Origin: SpSt-333 sp040751955
GTDB lineage: Bacteria > Bacteroidota > Ignavibacteria > UBA10030 > UBA8401
Assembly (NCBI GenBank): GCA_040751955.1
Contig: JBFMFY010000008.1
Span: forward strand, 1 to 64,000
DNA length: 64,000 bases
Direction: 5' to 3'
This document shows, one piece after another, positions 1 through 7,852 of the stretch. The position numbers and the translations under genes were made by a program. Under the pieces are notes generated by a model. The model was not told the DNA's origin. It saw only the letters and a program-made list of their open reading frames with translations, and made no database searches. Each line of letters opens with the position of its first letter. Position 1 is the first letter of the stretch.

Positions 1-585
1 AAGCGGCGCAGCACCCAATCCCTGTATCGAATCGACACAGAAGACGATCCCGTGCTGTTTGCACAAAGCACCAATTGCCGCGAGATCCACTTTAAAACCA
101 GAAAGAAATTGTACAAAACTTATAGAAAGTAATTTTGTTTTTGGCGTGATTGCTCGTTCGATATCATCGACCGAAATTTCACCGTTCTTGCTTTTGACGA
201 AGTCTATTTCGACACCGAGATTTTTTAGGTTCAAGAACGGAACAACATTTGCTGGAAACTCGATGTCGTTGAGAAGAATCCTGTCTCCAGTTTTCCACTC
301 GAGTCCGTTGGTAAGAATATTCAATCCCTCGGTCGTATTCATCACAAAACCGATCCTATCCGGCGTTGTGTTGATGATCGCGGCAAGATTCTTTTTTGTT
401 CTGGCGCATGATTCAATGTTAGCGGGATAGACGTCGATTGCTCCGTACGATCTCTCGTTGAGATGGTGTGTTACTGCATGCGATACTCTATTGGATAACG
501 GACTGATAGCAGCGTGGTTCAGCCAGATCTTTCCTGTCTGAATATGCGGAAACCATGATCGGTATTTGCCAAGATCGTAAGCCAT
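1..585 (-). CDS. Class V aminotransferase / cysteine desulfurase-like protein, partial (N-terminal 195 residues)
   Basis: The minus-strand frame opens at an ATG (585) and stays open to the window edge, so the C-terminal part is missing. The translation begins MAYDLGKYRSWF and contains the class V aminotransferase pattern: WLNHAAISPLS near the N-terminus (substrate/PLP entry), a segment around GFVMNTTEGLNIL (PLP phosphate region), and VDSIQGLGA at the end, where the Asp pairs with the PLP ring nitrogen. The catalytic Lys normally lies about 25 residues further on, outside the window. The family includes cysteine desulfurases and isopenicillin-N-epimerase-like enzymes; the substrate cannot be decided from this half. 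It is divergent from the glycosyltransferase at 645 across a 59-base gap. Confidence 0.8.
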   Translation of the reverse strand, partial: MAYDLGKYRSWFPHIQTGKIWLNHAAISPLSNRVSHAVTHHLNERSYGAIDVYPANIESCARTKKNLAAIINTTPDRIGFVMNTTEGLNILTNGLEWKTGDRILLNDIEFPANVVPFLNLKNLGVEIDFVKSKNGEISVDDIERAITPKTKLLSISFVQFLSGFKVDLAAIGALCKQHGIVFCVDSIQGLGAAPL

Positions 586-644
586 GGTGTTGTATCAATA
601 TAAACAGCGATGAAAAGTGAAGCAAGTTTTGTATATTCGCACTC

Positions 645-1745
645 ATGAACGTTGCTTTAGTCCACGATTGGCTGACGGGAATGCGAGGCGGGGAAAAATG
701 TCTTGAAGTTCTCTGCGAGTTGTATCCCGACGCCCCCATCTACACATTGCTCCATAATAAAGGAGCGATGTCTCCGATTATTGAATCGAAACGAATCGTC
801 ACGTCGTTTATCGATTCACTTCCGGGCAAGGAGACAAAGTACCGGTCGTATCTTCCGTTATTTCCCCTTGCGATTGAACAGTTCGATTTTTCCGGATATG
901 ATCTTGTCATCTCGACAAGTCATGCTGTCGTCAAAGGAGCGAAAGTCAGAAAAGATGCACTTCACATTTGTTACTGTCATACTCCGATGCGGTATGTGTG
1001 GGAGATGTACGATGAATATTTCGGGAAAGACAAAGCCGGAATTGCCGTGCGCTCTGCAATGACACTTTTCCGTCCGTACTTGCAGTGGTGGGATGTTCAC
1101 ACAGCGGATCGGGTTCACTATTATGTAGCGAATTCGGAAAATGTGAGAAAAAGAATCAAACGGCACTATAATAGAGATGCCGAAGTTATTTTTCCTCCCG
1201 TTGATACAGATCAGTTTACTCTTTCCACCAAAAATGATGGCTACTATTTAATGGTAACGGCACTTGTTCCGTATAAAAGAGTTGATCTTGCAATTCAAGT
1301 CTTCAACAGTCTTGGAGAAAATCTTTTGATTGTAGGAAAGGGAACAGAAACAGAGAAGTTGAAATCCATTGCCAAATCGAATATTGAATTTCTTGGCTGG
1401 CAAAGTGACGAACAGCTTGCTCAACTATATGCAGGATGTAAAGCACTGATCTTTCCCGGCGAAGAGGATTTCGGTATTGTTCCGCTTGAAGCGATGGCGT
1501 GCGGTAAGCCTGTTGTTGCGTACGGTAAAGGGGGTGCATTGGAAACAGTGATGGATGGAACAACAGGTTTCTTTTTTTATGAACAGACCCCCGGTTCGCT
1601 GTTAGAAGCGATAAAAAAGACGAATGCTTCAAAATTTGATCCGCATGAGATCCGGAATCATGCTCTTCGATTTTCCCGTTCCATTTATAAGCAAAAGATG
1701 AAAGAATTCATAGGTGAGAAAGTACGGCAACATCTTCTTGCATAA
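645..1745 (+). CDS. Glycosyltransferase family 4 (GT-B fold)
   Basis: A 366-residue cytosolic glycosyltransferase. The N-terminus (VALVHDWLTGMRGGEK) is the GT4 acceptor-side start with the glycine-rich turn; the nucleotide-sugar site is the EDFGIVPLEAMACGKP segment at about residues 275-290 (the EX7E motif). YCHTPMRYVW near residue 108 is typical of WbaZ-like mannosyl- and related transferases of O-antigen or exopolysaccharide assembly. The donor and acceptor are inferred only at family level. It stands alone: the next gene starts 107 bases downstream behind its own promoter candidate. The ATG at 645 has no clear Shine-Dalgarno sequence; a weak TATATTCG box ends 5 bases before it, so the transcript could be very short-leadered. 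Confidence 0.88.
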   Translation: MNVALVHDWLTGMRGGEKCLEVLCELYPDAPIYTLLHNKGAMSPIIESKRIVTSFIDSLPGKETKYRSYLPLFPLAIEQFDFSGYDLVISTSHAVVKGAKVRKDALHICYCHTPMRYVWEMYDEYFGKDKAGIAVRSAMTLFRPYLQWWDVHTADRVHYYVANSENVRKRIKRHYNRDAEVIFPPVDTDQFTLSTKNDGYYLMVTALVPYKRVDLAIQVFNSLGENLLIVGKGTETEKLKSIAKSNIEFLGWQSDEQLAQLYAGCKALIFPGEEDFGIVPLEAMACGKPVVAYGKGGALETVMDGTTGFFFYEQTPGSLLEAIKKTNASKFDPHEIRNHALRFSRSIYKQKMKEFIGEKVRQHLLA

Positions 1746-1777
1746 GCACTTACGCTAACAATAGGGTGAAAATTTCG

Positions 1778-1808
1778 TTGACTCTCTTCCACTTTTTTCG
1801 TAATTTTG
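1778..1808 (+). promoter_or_regulatory. Promoter candidate TTGACT-N17-TAATTTTG
   Basis: TTGACT at 1778-1783, a 17-base spacer, and TAATTTTG at 1801-1808. The second box matches the Bacteroidota -7 consensus TAnnTTTG exactly. It lies 45 bases before the M23 peptidase start and after the end of the GT4 gene, so it would drive the peptidase-bactofilin pair and possibly the ATP synthase genes after it. Confidence 0.5.
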
Positions 1809-1852
1809 TAGTCCATTATAGTTAGCAAGTCACACGCTTTGCAGGAGAGATG

Positions 1853-2734
1853 ATGCCCACTGAGCGCGATCATCACGTAACAAAAGACCGATCATTTCGG
1901 ATTGTGGTGATACCGCAAGGGGAAACCGGATCAACCCGCTCTTTCAAAGCCTCTGTATTGACGATAGTGCTGGCAGGCTGTGGTGTTGTGGTGTTGATTG
2001 TAGGGTTGACCATCGCGGCAATTGTGTACACGCCGGCAGGTTTACTCATTCCGATGTCTGAAGAACAACTCCAAAAGCGTTACGGATCGGAATTGTTCCA
2101 GGTACAACAGCGATTGAACCGGGTCTCATCCGAGGTCCTTGTTCTTCGCGAATACAACAATAAGTTACGAAAAGCGTTAGGTCAGCAGGTGCTTCCTGCC
2201 GACAGTGTTATTGATTTTTCATCGGCAGATGTTGCCGTTGATGAGTTACCGGACAGGAAGACGAAAGAAGAACAGAGTGCGCAACCGGTGAGACAAGAAC
2301 CGAGCATAGTGTATCGCACGTTGACAGTGGAGAAGGAAGAATCTTCGTTTCGTGCTGAGTTTCCGATCACCACGCCTGCCGTGGGGTACATTTCAAGAAA
2401 ATTTGAAGCCGATCGCGGGCATGTGGGAATGGATTATGCGGGGAAAATAGGTTCGTTGATTGTTGCGGCTGCCGAAGGATACGTTGTGTTCTCCGGTTAT
2501 ACGGCGGATGATGGATATATGATGATCCTCTCGCACGGGAGCGGATACCTGACGATCTACAAGCATAATCAAAGTCTGTTAAAAACGGTTGGTGAACGAG
2601 TGCGGCGAGGAGAACCAATCGCGTTGCTGGGAAATTCAGGCCGCACAAGTTACGGACCGCATCTGCATTTTGAAGTGTGGAAAGACGGGAAGGCACAAAA
2701 TCCGAACGATTACTTAATAGCGAGCGAACTCTAA
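1853..2734 (+). CDS. Membrane-anchored M23 (LytM) family metallopeptidase
   Basis: A 293-residue protein with a short basic cytoplasmic N-terminus, one transmembrane segment (about residues 32-58), a coiled-coil-like stretch (about 70-110) and a C-terminal LytM domain (about 175-285). The zinc ligands are visible: H190 and D194 in GHVGMD, and H272 in GPHLHFEVW (H270 precedes it). All active-site residues are kept, so it could be a real peptidoglycan endopeptidase or an amidase activator of the NlpD/EnvC kind. I chose the second of two adjacent ATGs (1853) because AGGAG at 1843-1847 is then 5 bases away, against 2 for the first. The bactofilin gene follows after 17 bases; M23-bactofilin pairs are a known arrangement in cell-shape control. 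Confidence 0.9.
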   Translation: MPTERDHHVTKDRSFRIVVIPQGETGSTRSFKASVLTIVLAGCGVVVLIVGLTIAAIVYTPAGLLIPMSEEQLQKRYGSELFQVQQRLNRVSSEVLVLREYNNKLRKALGQQVLPADSVIDFSSADVAVDELPDRKTKEEQSAQPVRQEPSIVYRTLTVEKEESSFRAEFPITTPAVGYISRKFEADRGHVGMDYAGKIGSLIVAAAEGYVVFSGYTADDGYMMILSHGSGYLTIYKHNQSLLKTVGERVRRGEPIALLGNSGRTSYGPHLHFEVWKDGKAQNPNDYLIASEL

Positions 2735-2751
2735 TCCGAAGGATACTTCGT

Positions 2752-3111
2752 ATGGCAGACAAAAATGGAATGAAAGACCTGAATCTTATCGGTGTAGGGA
2801 CCACTGTTGACGGTAAGATTCGCACACAGGGGAGCCTTCGTGTGGACGGCAAATTGACCGGCGAAGTCCATGCTGCGGAAAATCTTGCGATCGGTGTGAC
2901 AGGAGAAATTGAAGGAGCGGTAAACGGCCGCAACGTCACCATCGGTGGAAAAGTGAAAGGAAATATCACCGCCGTCGATAAACTTGTGCTGGAAGGAAAA
3001 TCTTCAGTCCGCGGCGATGTGAAAGCGGCGAAATTGGTGATCGACGAAGGGGCGATGTTCGACGGACGAATTTCAATGACCGAGAACCGTCCCGGCGGAC
3101 AGAATTATTAA
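2752..3111 (+). CDS. Bactofilin (polymer-forming cytoskeletal protein)
   Basis: A 119-residue protein almost entirely made of the DUF583 right-handed beta-helix: a run of Gly- and Val-rich rungs such as GTTVDGKI, GSLRVDGKLTGEV and GNVTIGGKVKGN-like repeats. Bactofilins assemble into filaments without nucleotide and scaffold cell-wall enzymes. The frame is open upstream to 2677, inside the peptidase gene, but the ATG at 2752 gives the usual short disordered N-terminus and has AGGAT a few bases before it. It is coupled to the M23 peptidase just upstream, which is a likely partner, and lies 18 bases before the first ATP-synthase-associated gene. Confidence 0.9.
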   Translation: MADKNGMKDLNLIGVGTTVDGKIRTQGSLRVDGKLTGEVHAAENLAIGVTGEIEGAVNGRNVTIGGKVKGNITAVDKLVLEGKSSVRGDVKAAKLVIDEGAMFDGRISMTENRPGGQNY

Positions 3112-3129
3112 TGCAGGCGGATCTCTTCA

Positions 3130-3381
3130 ATGAACGAAGAGAAAAAATTTGCGGAAGTGCTGCAGTCAACCGGACCGTACTTGACACTCGGTGCACAACT
3201 TGCAGCCACAGTCGTCGTCTTCTTCTTCATCGGCAAGTATGCCGATGAATATTTCGGGACGAAACCGTGGCTGATGGTATCAATGATCATCGCAGGCGCT
3301 GTCGGCGGATTGATAAAGTTCTTTCGAACAGTAATAGATTTGAGCAACAAAGAAGAAGATGAACGGCGAAACAAAATTTAG
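3130..3381 (+). CDS. AtpZ/AtpI-type small membrane protein of the ATP synthase operon
   Basis: An 83-residue protein with two transmembrane helices (about 17-38 and 46-66) joined by a short loop with the conserved GKYADEYFGTKPW-type sequence seen in AtpZ/AtpQ-like proteins. Such proteins sit at the head of F-type ATP synthase operons and assist c-ring assembly or transport Mg2+/Ca2+. Position confirms the call: it opens the atp gene run and overlaps the following AtpI-like gene by 23 bases. A putative ribosome site (AGGCGGA) lies upstream of the ATG. Confidence 0.75.
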   Translation: MNEEKKFAEVLQSTGPYLTLGAQLAATVVVFFFIGKYADEYFGTKPWLMVSMIIAGAVGGLIKFFRTVIDLSNKEEDERRNKI

Positions 3382-3760
3382 ATTTCACTTTCTCAGGACA
3401 ATGTTGTTGACGCTTGTGATCGTCTGTGCTGCAGGATGGTATCCGCTGGTAGAATATGCAGATGAAGAGACTGTCAAAGGTGTTGCAGCGGGGGTGACGC
3501 TGAGCATAGTGAATGTGCTGATGGGGTATGTGGCGATAGAGTATTCGTTCAATAAATCGTACACGCATTTTGTGCAGATCGTGCTCGGAGGGATTGCGAT
3601 ACGATTATTTGTGATGACCGGGCTGTTATTGGTGCTGATCGGAGTGTTTAAGTTTCATTCGATTGCCCTTGTTGGCTCGCTGTTCGGAATGTATATGATC
3701 TTTCTCGCAGAGGAAGTGCTCTACATCCACAATAAGTGGCAAAGTAAAATCAATAATTAG
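3359..3760 (+). CDS. AtpI-like ATP synthase assembly protein
   Basis: A 133-residue hydrophobic protein with four predicted membrane helices, the size and layout of AtpI (subunit I), which helps assemble the c-ring. Sequence conservation of this family is low, so the call rests largely on its place between the AtpZ-like gene and atpB. The ATG at 3359 lies within the end of the previous gene; an internal ATG at 3401 (after AGGA, only 2 bases away) is possible but would cut into the first helix. Confidence 0.65.
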   Translation: MNGETKFRFHFLRTMLLTLVIVCAAGWYPLVEYADEETVKGVAAGVTLSIVNVLMGYVAIEYSFNKSYTHFVQIVLGGIAIRLFVMTGLLLVLIGVFKFHSIALVGSLFGMYMIFLAEEVLYIHNKWQSKINN

Positions 3761-3769
3761 AACTACAGG

Positions 3770-4699
3770 TTGATTGTGTTTACTTGGATATTGATGAATA
3801 ATACACAAAGCGGACATGCAGTGGTTGACTCTGCGAGTGCAGTTTCCGACACGGCTGCGCACGCAGTCGGAACCCATTCCGGCGGAGATGAAAATCTCTT
3901 TACGCAACTCCTGCACCATATTTACGACGGACCGGAAATCGAACTTCCGTTTCTCGGTCACGTTCATTTACCCCACTTTCATCCCTTCGGAATCGATCTG
4001 TCGATCACAAAACATGTAGTGTTTCTCTGGCTTGCCGCAGTAATTTTGGTTGTTACGCTTTCAATCGTCGCCCGGAAAAATCAAAAGAACAAAGTTCCCA
4101 AAGGGCTGGGCAATCTCATTGAAGTGTTCGTCATGTTCGTGCGGGACGAGATTGTTATACCGAATATGGGGAAAGGTGGATTGAAATATCTTCCGTACCT
4201 GCTGACAAATTTCTTTTTCATACTTGTGATGAATCTTCTCGGACTCATTCCCTACGGTGCATCGGCAACGGGCAATGTGAGTGTGACCGCCGGATTGGCG
4301 ATCATCGCGTTTATCATGATCCAATTGTCGGCGATTCGTGCGCAGGGACTCAGGCACTACCTCGCACATTTGACTGGCGGTGTGCATTGGTCTCTCTGGC
4401 CGATCATGATTCCTATTGAAGTACTCGGACTTTTTACAAAACCGTTCGCACTTTGCATTCGTCTCTTCGCAAATATGACTGGCGGACATATCGTTATTCT
4501 CGCCCTCATCGGTTTAATTTTTGTTTTCAAATCTCTCGCCGTTGCACCCATTTCTGTCGCATTCGCTCTCGGAATTTATATGCTGGAACTCTTTGTCGCA
4601 TTCCTGCAAGCATATATTTTTACGATGCTGACGTCGCTCTTTATGGGACTCGGAATGCAGACGGAAAGCCATAGTACTGAACACGGTCACGGACATTAA
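3770..4699 (+). CDS. atpB: ATP synthase F0 subunit a
   Basis: The stator half-channel subunit that passes protons to the c-ring. The essential arginine is in ALCIRLFANMTGGH (R231 counted from the TTG start). Conserved LLTNFFFILVMNLLGLIPYG and a C-terminal helix pair follow the family pattern; length 309 residues is on the long side, from a polar N-terminal extension ending in His-rich HVHLPHFHPFG, and the C-terminus is also His-rich (EHGHGH). The start is uncertain: TTG at 3770 follows a weak ACAGG, while an in-frame ATG at 3794 has GGA 5 bases upstream. The N-terminal stretch from either start looks like a signal-free periplasmic extension, common in FCB bacteria. Confidence 0.95.
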   Translation: MIVFTWILMNNTQSGHAVVDSASAVSDTAAHAVGTHSGGDENLFTQLLHHIYDGPEIELPFLGHVHLPHFHPFGIDLSITKHVVFLWLAAVILVVTLSIVARKNQKNKVPKGLGNLIEVFVMFVRDEIVIPNMGKGGLKYLPYLLTNFFFILVMNLLGLIPYGASATGNVSVTAGLAIIAFIMIQLSAIRAQGLRHYLAHLTGGVHWSLWPIMIPIEVLGLFTKPFALCIRLFANMTGGHIVILALIGLIFVFKSLAVAPISVAFALGIYMLELFVAFLQAYIFTMLTSLFMGLGMQTESHSTEHGHGH

Positions 4700-4758
4700 C
4701 AACAAATTTTCAATTACTCAAATACTAATTCAACACACATCAATCAGGAGAAATAATA

Positions 4759-4986
4759 ATGGAATCACTCGGTCTTGGATACTTAGCAGCAGGAATCGGC
4801 GCAGGCATCTCGATCATCGGCGCAGGCATCGGCATCGGCAAACTTGCGGCAGCGGCAATGGAAGCAAGCGGACGTCAACCAGAAGTTGCAGGACAGGTTC
4901 GTACATCTATGTTGATTGCAGCTGCGCTTATCGAAGGTGCTACATTCTTTGCACTCGCGATCTGCATTATTCTTGCTACAAAGTAA
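4759..4986 (+). CDS. atpE: ATP synthase F0 subunit c
   Basis: A 75-residue hairpin of two helices. Helix 1 is glycine-rich (GAGISIIGAGIGIGK), the polar loop is R39-Q40-P41-E42 (binds gamma/epsilon), and the ion-carrying carboxylate is E59 in AALIEGATFF. The residues after the Glu are G-A rather than the S/T of Na+-binding rings, so a proton ring is the more likely choice (inference). A good ribosome site, AGGAG, lies before the ATG. It is separated from atpF by a palindromic repeat rather than by a simple spacer. Confidence 0.97.
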   Translation: MESLGLGYLAAGIGAGISIIGAGIGIGKLAAAAMEASGRQPEVAGQVRTSMLIAAALIEGATFFALAICIILATK

Positions 4987-4997
4987 AACTATATCGT

Positions 4998-5079
4998 GTC
5001 ATTGCGAGGAGTCCCGAAGGGACGACGAAGCAATCTCCCAAAATGAAGATTGCTTCGGCAAACAACGCCTCGCAATGAC
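4998..5079. repeat. REP-like nested palindromic element between atpE and atpF
   Basis: Outer arms GTCATTGCGAGG (4998-5009) and CCTCGCAATGAC (5068-5079) are perfect inverted repeats over 12 bases. Inside lie a short palindrome GTCCCGAAGGGAC (5011-5023) and a second perfect pair, CGAAGCAATCT (5026-5036) with AGATTGCTTCG (5047-5057). The whole folds as a branched hairpin. It has no coding role; the open frame upstream of atpF runs through it by chance. A sister element with the same order of parts is at 15319-15392. Confidence 0.85.
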
Positions 5080-5109
5080 GCGCAACAGTTAATTCAACAA
5101 GAGAATCCT

Positions 5110-5595
5110 ATGTTAGATATAAATCCCGGATTAATTATTTGGACCATCATCACGTTTGTATTATTGGTGATTGTGCTCGGTAAATTTGCGTGGAAGCCTC
5201 TGCTGCATGCATTGGAATCGCGCGAGAAAGAGATCGCTGATGCGCTGCGTGCTGCCGAACAGGCAAAGAAAGATGCTGAACGGATGATCGCAGAAAATAA
5301 ATCTGCAATGGAGAAGGCAAATGCTGAAACTGCCCGCCTGATCGCCGAAGGGCGTGCAGTGGCTGAGCAGGTGAAGAACGACATTGTTGCGAAAGCGAAT
5401 GAAAGCGCAAAGAAGTTGCTGGAGCAGGCGAAGGATGAAATTGCCCGTGAAAAGGAATCGGCAGTGCAGCAGTTGCGCAGCGAAGTAGCCGACCTTGCGG
5501 TTACGGCGGCAGAGAAGATCCTCGACGAATCACTCGACGGTGCTAAACAAAAGAAAATGATCGACAAAGTATTACAGCAAATGCAGAATAACTGA
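5110..5595 (+). CDS. atpF: ATP synthase F0 subunit b
   Basis: A 161-residue peripheral-stalk subunit: one N-terminal membrane helix (about residues 7-27, LIIWTIITFVLLVIVLGKF) and then a long charged, alanine-rich coiled coil. WKPLLHALESREKEI after the helix is the family signature. The ATG at 5110 gives the standard N-terminus; the longer open frame upstream (from 5050) reads through the palindromic repeat and is rejected. It overlaps atpH by one base (TGATG), indicating translational coupling. Confidence 0.96.
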   Translation: MLDINPGLIIWTIITFVLLVIVLGKFAWKPLLHALESREKEIADALRAAEQAKKDAERMIAENKSAMEKANAETARLIAEGRAVAEQVKNDIVAKANESAKKLLEQAKDEIAREKESAVQQLRSEVADLAVTAAEKILDESLDGAKQKKMIDKVLQQMQNN

Positions 5596-6146
5596 TGAGC
5601 AATCAACGAGTAGCACAACGTTACGCTTCGGCGTTAATGGAATTGACCAACGAACAGAAGAAACCCGCTGTGATTGCGGATGATCTGCAAACGGTTCTCG
5701 ATATCGTCGATGGTTCGCGCGAACTGAAGAATGTCCTTGCAAGCCCGATCATTCCTAAAGAGAAGAAGCGCGCAATTCTTCGCGAAGTCTTTAAAAAGAA
5801 GGTTGGCGATCTTGTTGCCGGGTATATCGACGCCATGGTGGTGAAAGGACGCGAGAGTCTTCTCCATGAAATCCTCAAACAATATTTTGTCCTGCGTGAT
5901 GAAGAGCTCGGCATTCTGCGCGTGAAGGTGAAGACCAGTGCTGAGTTTTCAACCAAGCAGGAGAAAGATCTCCAAAAACAACTGGAAACGATGACAAAGA
6001 AGAACGTGGAGATCACCTTCAGTCTTGACAAAAGCATAAAAGGGGGCTTTATTGCCCGCGTCGGTGATACAGTACTCGATGGCAGCGTGAAACGCCAGCT
6101 TGAAATTTTAAGAGTGAAATTAAAAGAAGGTTCGTTTAACAATTAA
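5595..6146 (+). CDS. atpH: ATP synthase F1 subunit delta
   Basis: A 183-residue OSCP/delta subunit linking the b-stalk to the alpha3beta3 head. The N-terminal helical domain starts with VAQRYASALMELT, and the C-terminal signature GGFIARVGDTVLDGSVKRQL is complete (about residues 150-170). The start codon shares a base with the atpF stop. Length is normal for the family. Confidence 0.95.
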   Translation: MSNQRVAQRYASALMELTNEQKKPAVIADDLQTVLDIVDGSRELKNVLASPIIPKEKKRAILREVFKKKVGDLVAGYIDAMVVKGRESLLHEILKQYFVLRDEELGILRVKVKTSAEFSTKQEKDLQKQLETMTKKNVEITFSLDKSIKGGFIARVGDTVLDGSVKRQLEILRVKLKEGSFNN

Positions 6147-6243
6147 AATTCTACATCCTAAATTCTAAATGCAAGAACAGTGGCGTTGAACAAATCTCAA
6201 ACATTCATGTTTAAAATTTAGAAATTGATGCTTAGAATTTTTA
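6147..6243. repeat. AT-rich imperfect inverted repeat in the atpH-atpA gap
   Basis: The 154-base gap between atpH and atpA is strikingly A/T-rich. Its left part (AATTCTACATCCTAAATTC) and the reverse complement of its right part (AAATTCTAAGCATCAATTTC) match over most positions, so the two halves can pair imperfectly around 6180-6200. I see no promoter with the boxes used elsewhere here and no coding frame. Confidence 0.4.
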
Positions 6244-6300
6244 CGAAATTTGCAATTGAAATTTTTTATTTGTTGAAATTGAAAAAAGGAAAAAACAACA

Positions 6301-7848
6301 ATGGCTGAAGTTCGACCCGATGAAATTACCGCAATTCTCCGCAAGCAACTTGCGGGATATGAAAAAGAAGTTGATGTGTACGACGTCGGCACCGTGTTGC
6401 AGGTCGGTGACGGTATCGCGCGCGTGTACGGCCTCTCCAAATGCATGGCAGGAGAGTTGGTGGAGTTCCCGAACGATGTGTTCGGCATGGTGCTCAACCT
6501 TGAAGAGGACAATGTCGGATGCATTCTGTTCGGCGACGATACGAAAATCAAAGAGGGAGATACCGTTAAACGCACCAACCGTGTGGCGTCGATGCCTGTC
6601 GGCGAGGCGATGCTCGGTCGCGTTATCAATCCGCTCGGACAACCGATTGATGGACGCGGCGCGATCAAAACAGAAAAATTTTATCCGATCGAACGGAAAG
6701 CACTCGGTGTTATCCAGCGCCAGCCGGTGAAACAACCGCTGCAGACCGGATTGAAAGCTATCGACGGGATGATTCCGATTGGACGCGGACAGCGTGAATT
6801 AATCATCGGAGACAGGCAAACGGGTAAAACCGCCGTCGCGCTCGACACGATCATCAATCAAAAATATACGCACACCGAAGAAGCCAAGAAGCAGGGGATC
6901 CGTCCTGTCTATTGCATCTATGTTGCTATCGGACAAAAAGGATCGACAGTAGCTCAGGTTGTGAATAAATTGGAAGAAGAAGGTGCAATGCCGTACACGA
7001 CAGTAATCGCGGCAAATGCAAGCGATCCGGCTCCGCTGCAATTTGTTGCGGCATACTCCGGCGCGACGCTCGGCGAATATTTCCGAGACAATGGACGCGA
7101 TGCCCTCGTGGTGTATGATGATCTTTCGAAACAAGCGGCTGCATACCGTCAGGTTTCATTGCTCCTGCGCCGTCCACCCGGGCGCGAAGCGTATCCCGGC
7201 GACGTCTTCTATCTCCACTCGCGGTTGCTCGAGCGCGCATCAAAGTTGAGCGATGAAGAAGGGGGCGGTTCATTGACTGCGCTGCCGATCATCGAAACGC
7301 AGGCTGGCGACGTTTCGGCATACATCCCGACGAACGTTATCTCTATTACAGACGGACAGATCTATCTTGTTCCCGATCTTTTCAACGCAGGTATTCGTCC
7401 TGCCATCAACGTTGGTATCTCAGTATCGCGCGTTGGCGGCAATGCGCAGATCAAAGCGATGAAGAAAGTTGCAGGACGATTGCGTCTTGATCTTGCACAG
7501 TACCGCGAGCTCGAAGCATTCGCGAAGTTTGGTTCCGATCTTGACAAAGCAACGCAGCAACAGTTGCGCCGCGGCGCACGTTTGGTGGAATTATTGAAAC
7601 AGAACCAATATGTGCCGATGCCTGTGGAAAAACAGGTGGTAATGATCTATCTCGGCACAAACGGATTCCTTGATGAACTGCCGGTTGAGAAAATTGGACA
7701 ATTCGAAAAAGAATTCCTTGAGATGTTTGAAATGCGGCACAACAATGCGCTCAAGGAGATCGCTGAGAAGAAGGATTTGACAGACGATGTTGTCGCCACG
7801 ATCAAGAAGGCGGCAACGGAATTTTTGACAACATTCAAAGCGGCATAG
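6301..7848 (+). CDS. atpA: ATP synthase F1 subunit alpha
   Basis: A 515-residue non-catalytic nucleotide-binding subunit. The P-loop GDRQTGKTAVAL is at about residues 169-180, and the ATP synthase alpha/beta signature region (PAINVGISVSRVG) is at about 365-377. Length and domain order (beta-barrel, nucleotide-binding domain, C-terminal helical domain) are normal. It is followed after 4 bases by atpG. Confidence 0.98.
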   Translation: MAEVRPDEITAILRKQLAGYEKEVDVYDVGTVLQVGDGIARVYGLSKCMAGELVEFPNDVFGMVLNLEEDNVGCILFGDDTKIKEGDTVKRTNRVASMPVGEAMLGRVINPLGQPIDGRGAIKTEKFYPIERKALGVIQRQPVKQPLQTGLKAIDGMIPIGRGQRELIIGDRQTGKTAVALDTIINQKYTHTEEAKKQGIRPVYCIYVAIGQKGSTVAQVVNKLEEEGAMPYTTVIAANASDPAPLQFVAAYSGATLGEYFRDNGRDALVVYDDLSKQAAAYRQVSLLLRRPPGREAYPGDVFYLHSRLLERASKLSDEEGGGSLTALPIIETQAGDVSAYIPTNVISITDGQIYLVPDLFNAGIRPAINVGISVSRVGGNAQIKAMKKVAGRLRLDLAQYRELEAFAKFGSDLDKATQQQLRRGARLVELLKQNQYVPMPVEKQVVMIYLGTNGFLDELPVEKIGQFEKEFLEMFEMRHNNALKEIAEKKDLTDDVVATIKKAATEFLTTFKAA

Positions 7849-7852
7849 TGTA

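Noticed and set aside
59..430. Plus-strand open frame of 123 codons at the left end
   Set aside because: It lies opposite the class V aminotransferase gene, whose translation shows conserved motifs; the plus-strand product resembles nothing and has no ribosome site.
4759..4986. Sodium-type c-ring
   Set aside because: The residues after E59 are Gly-Ala rather than the Ser/Thr expected for Na+ coordination, so a proton ring is the simpler reading.
5050..5109. Longer N-terminus for ATP synthase subunit b
   Set aside because: The extra residues are read from the palindromic repeat; the family N-terminus starts at 5110.
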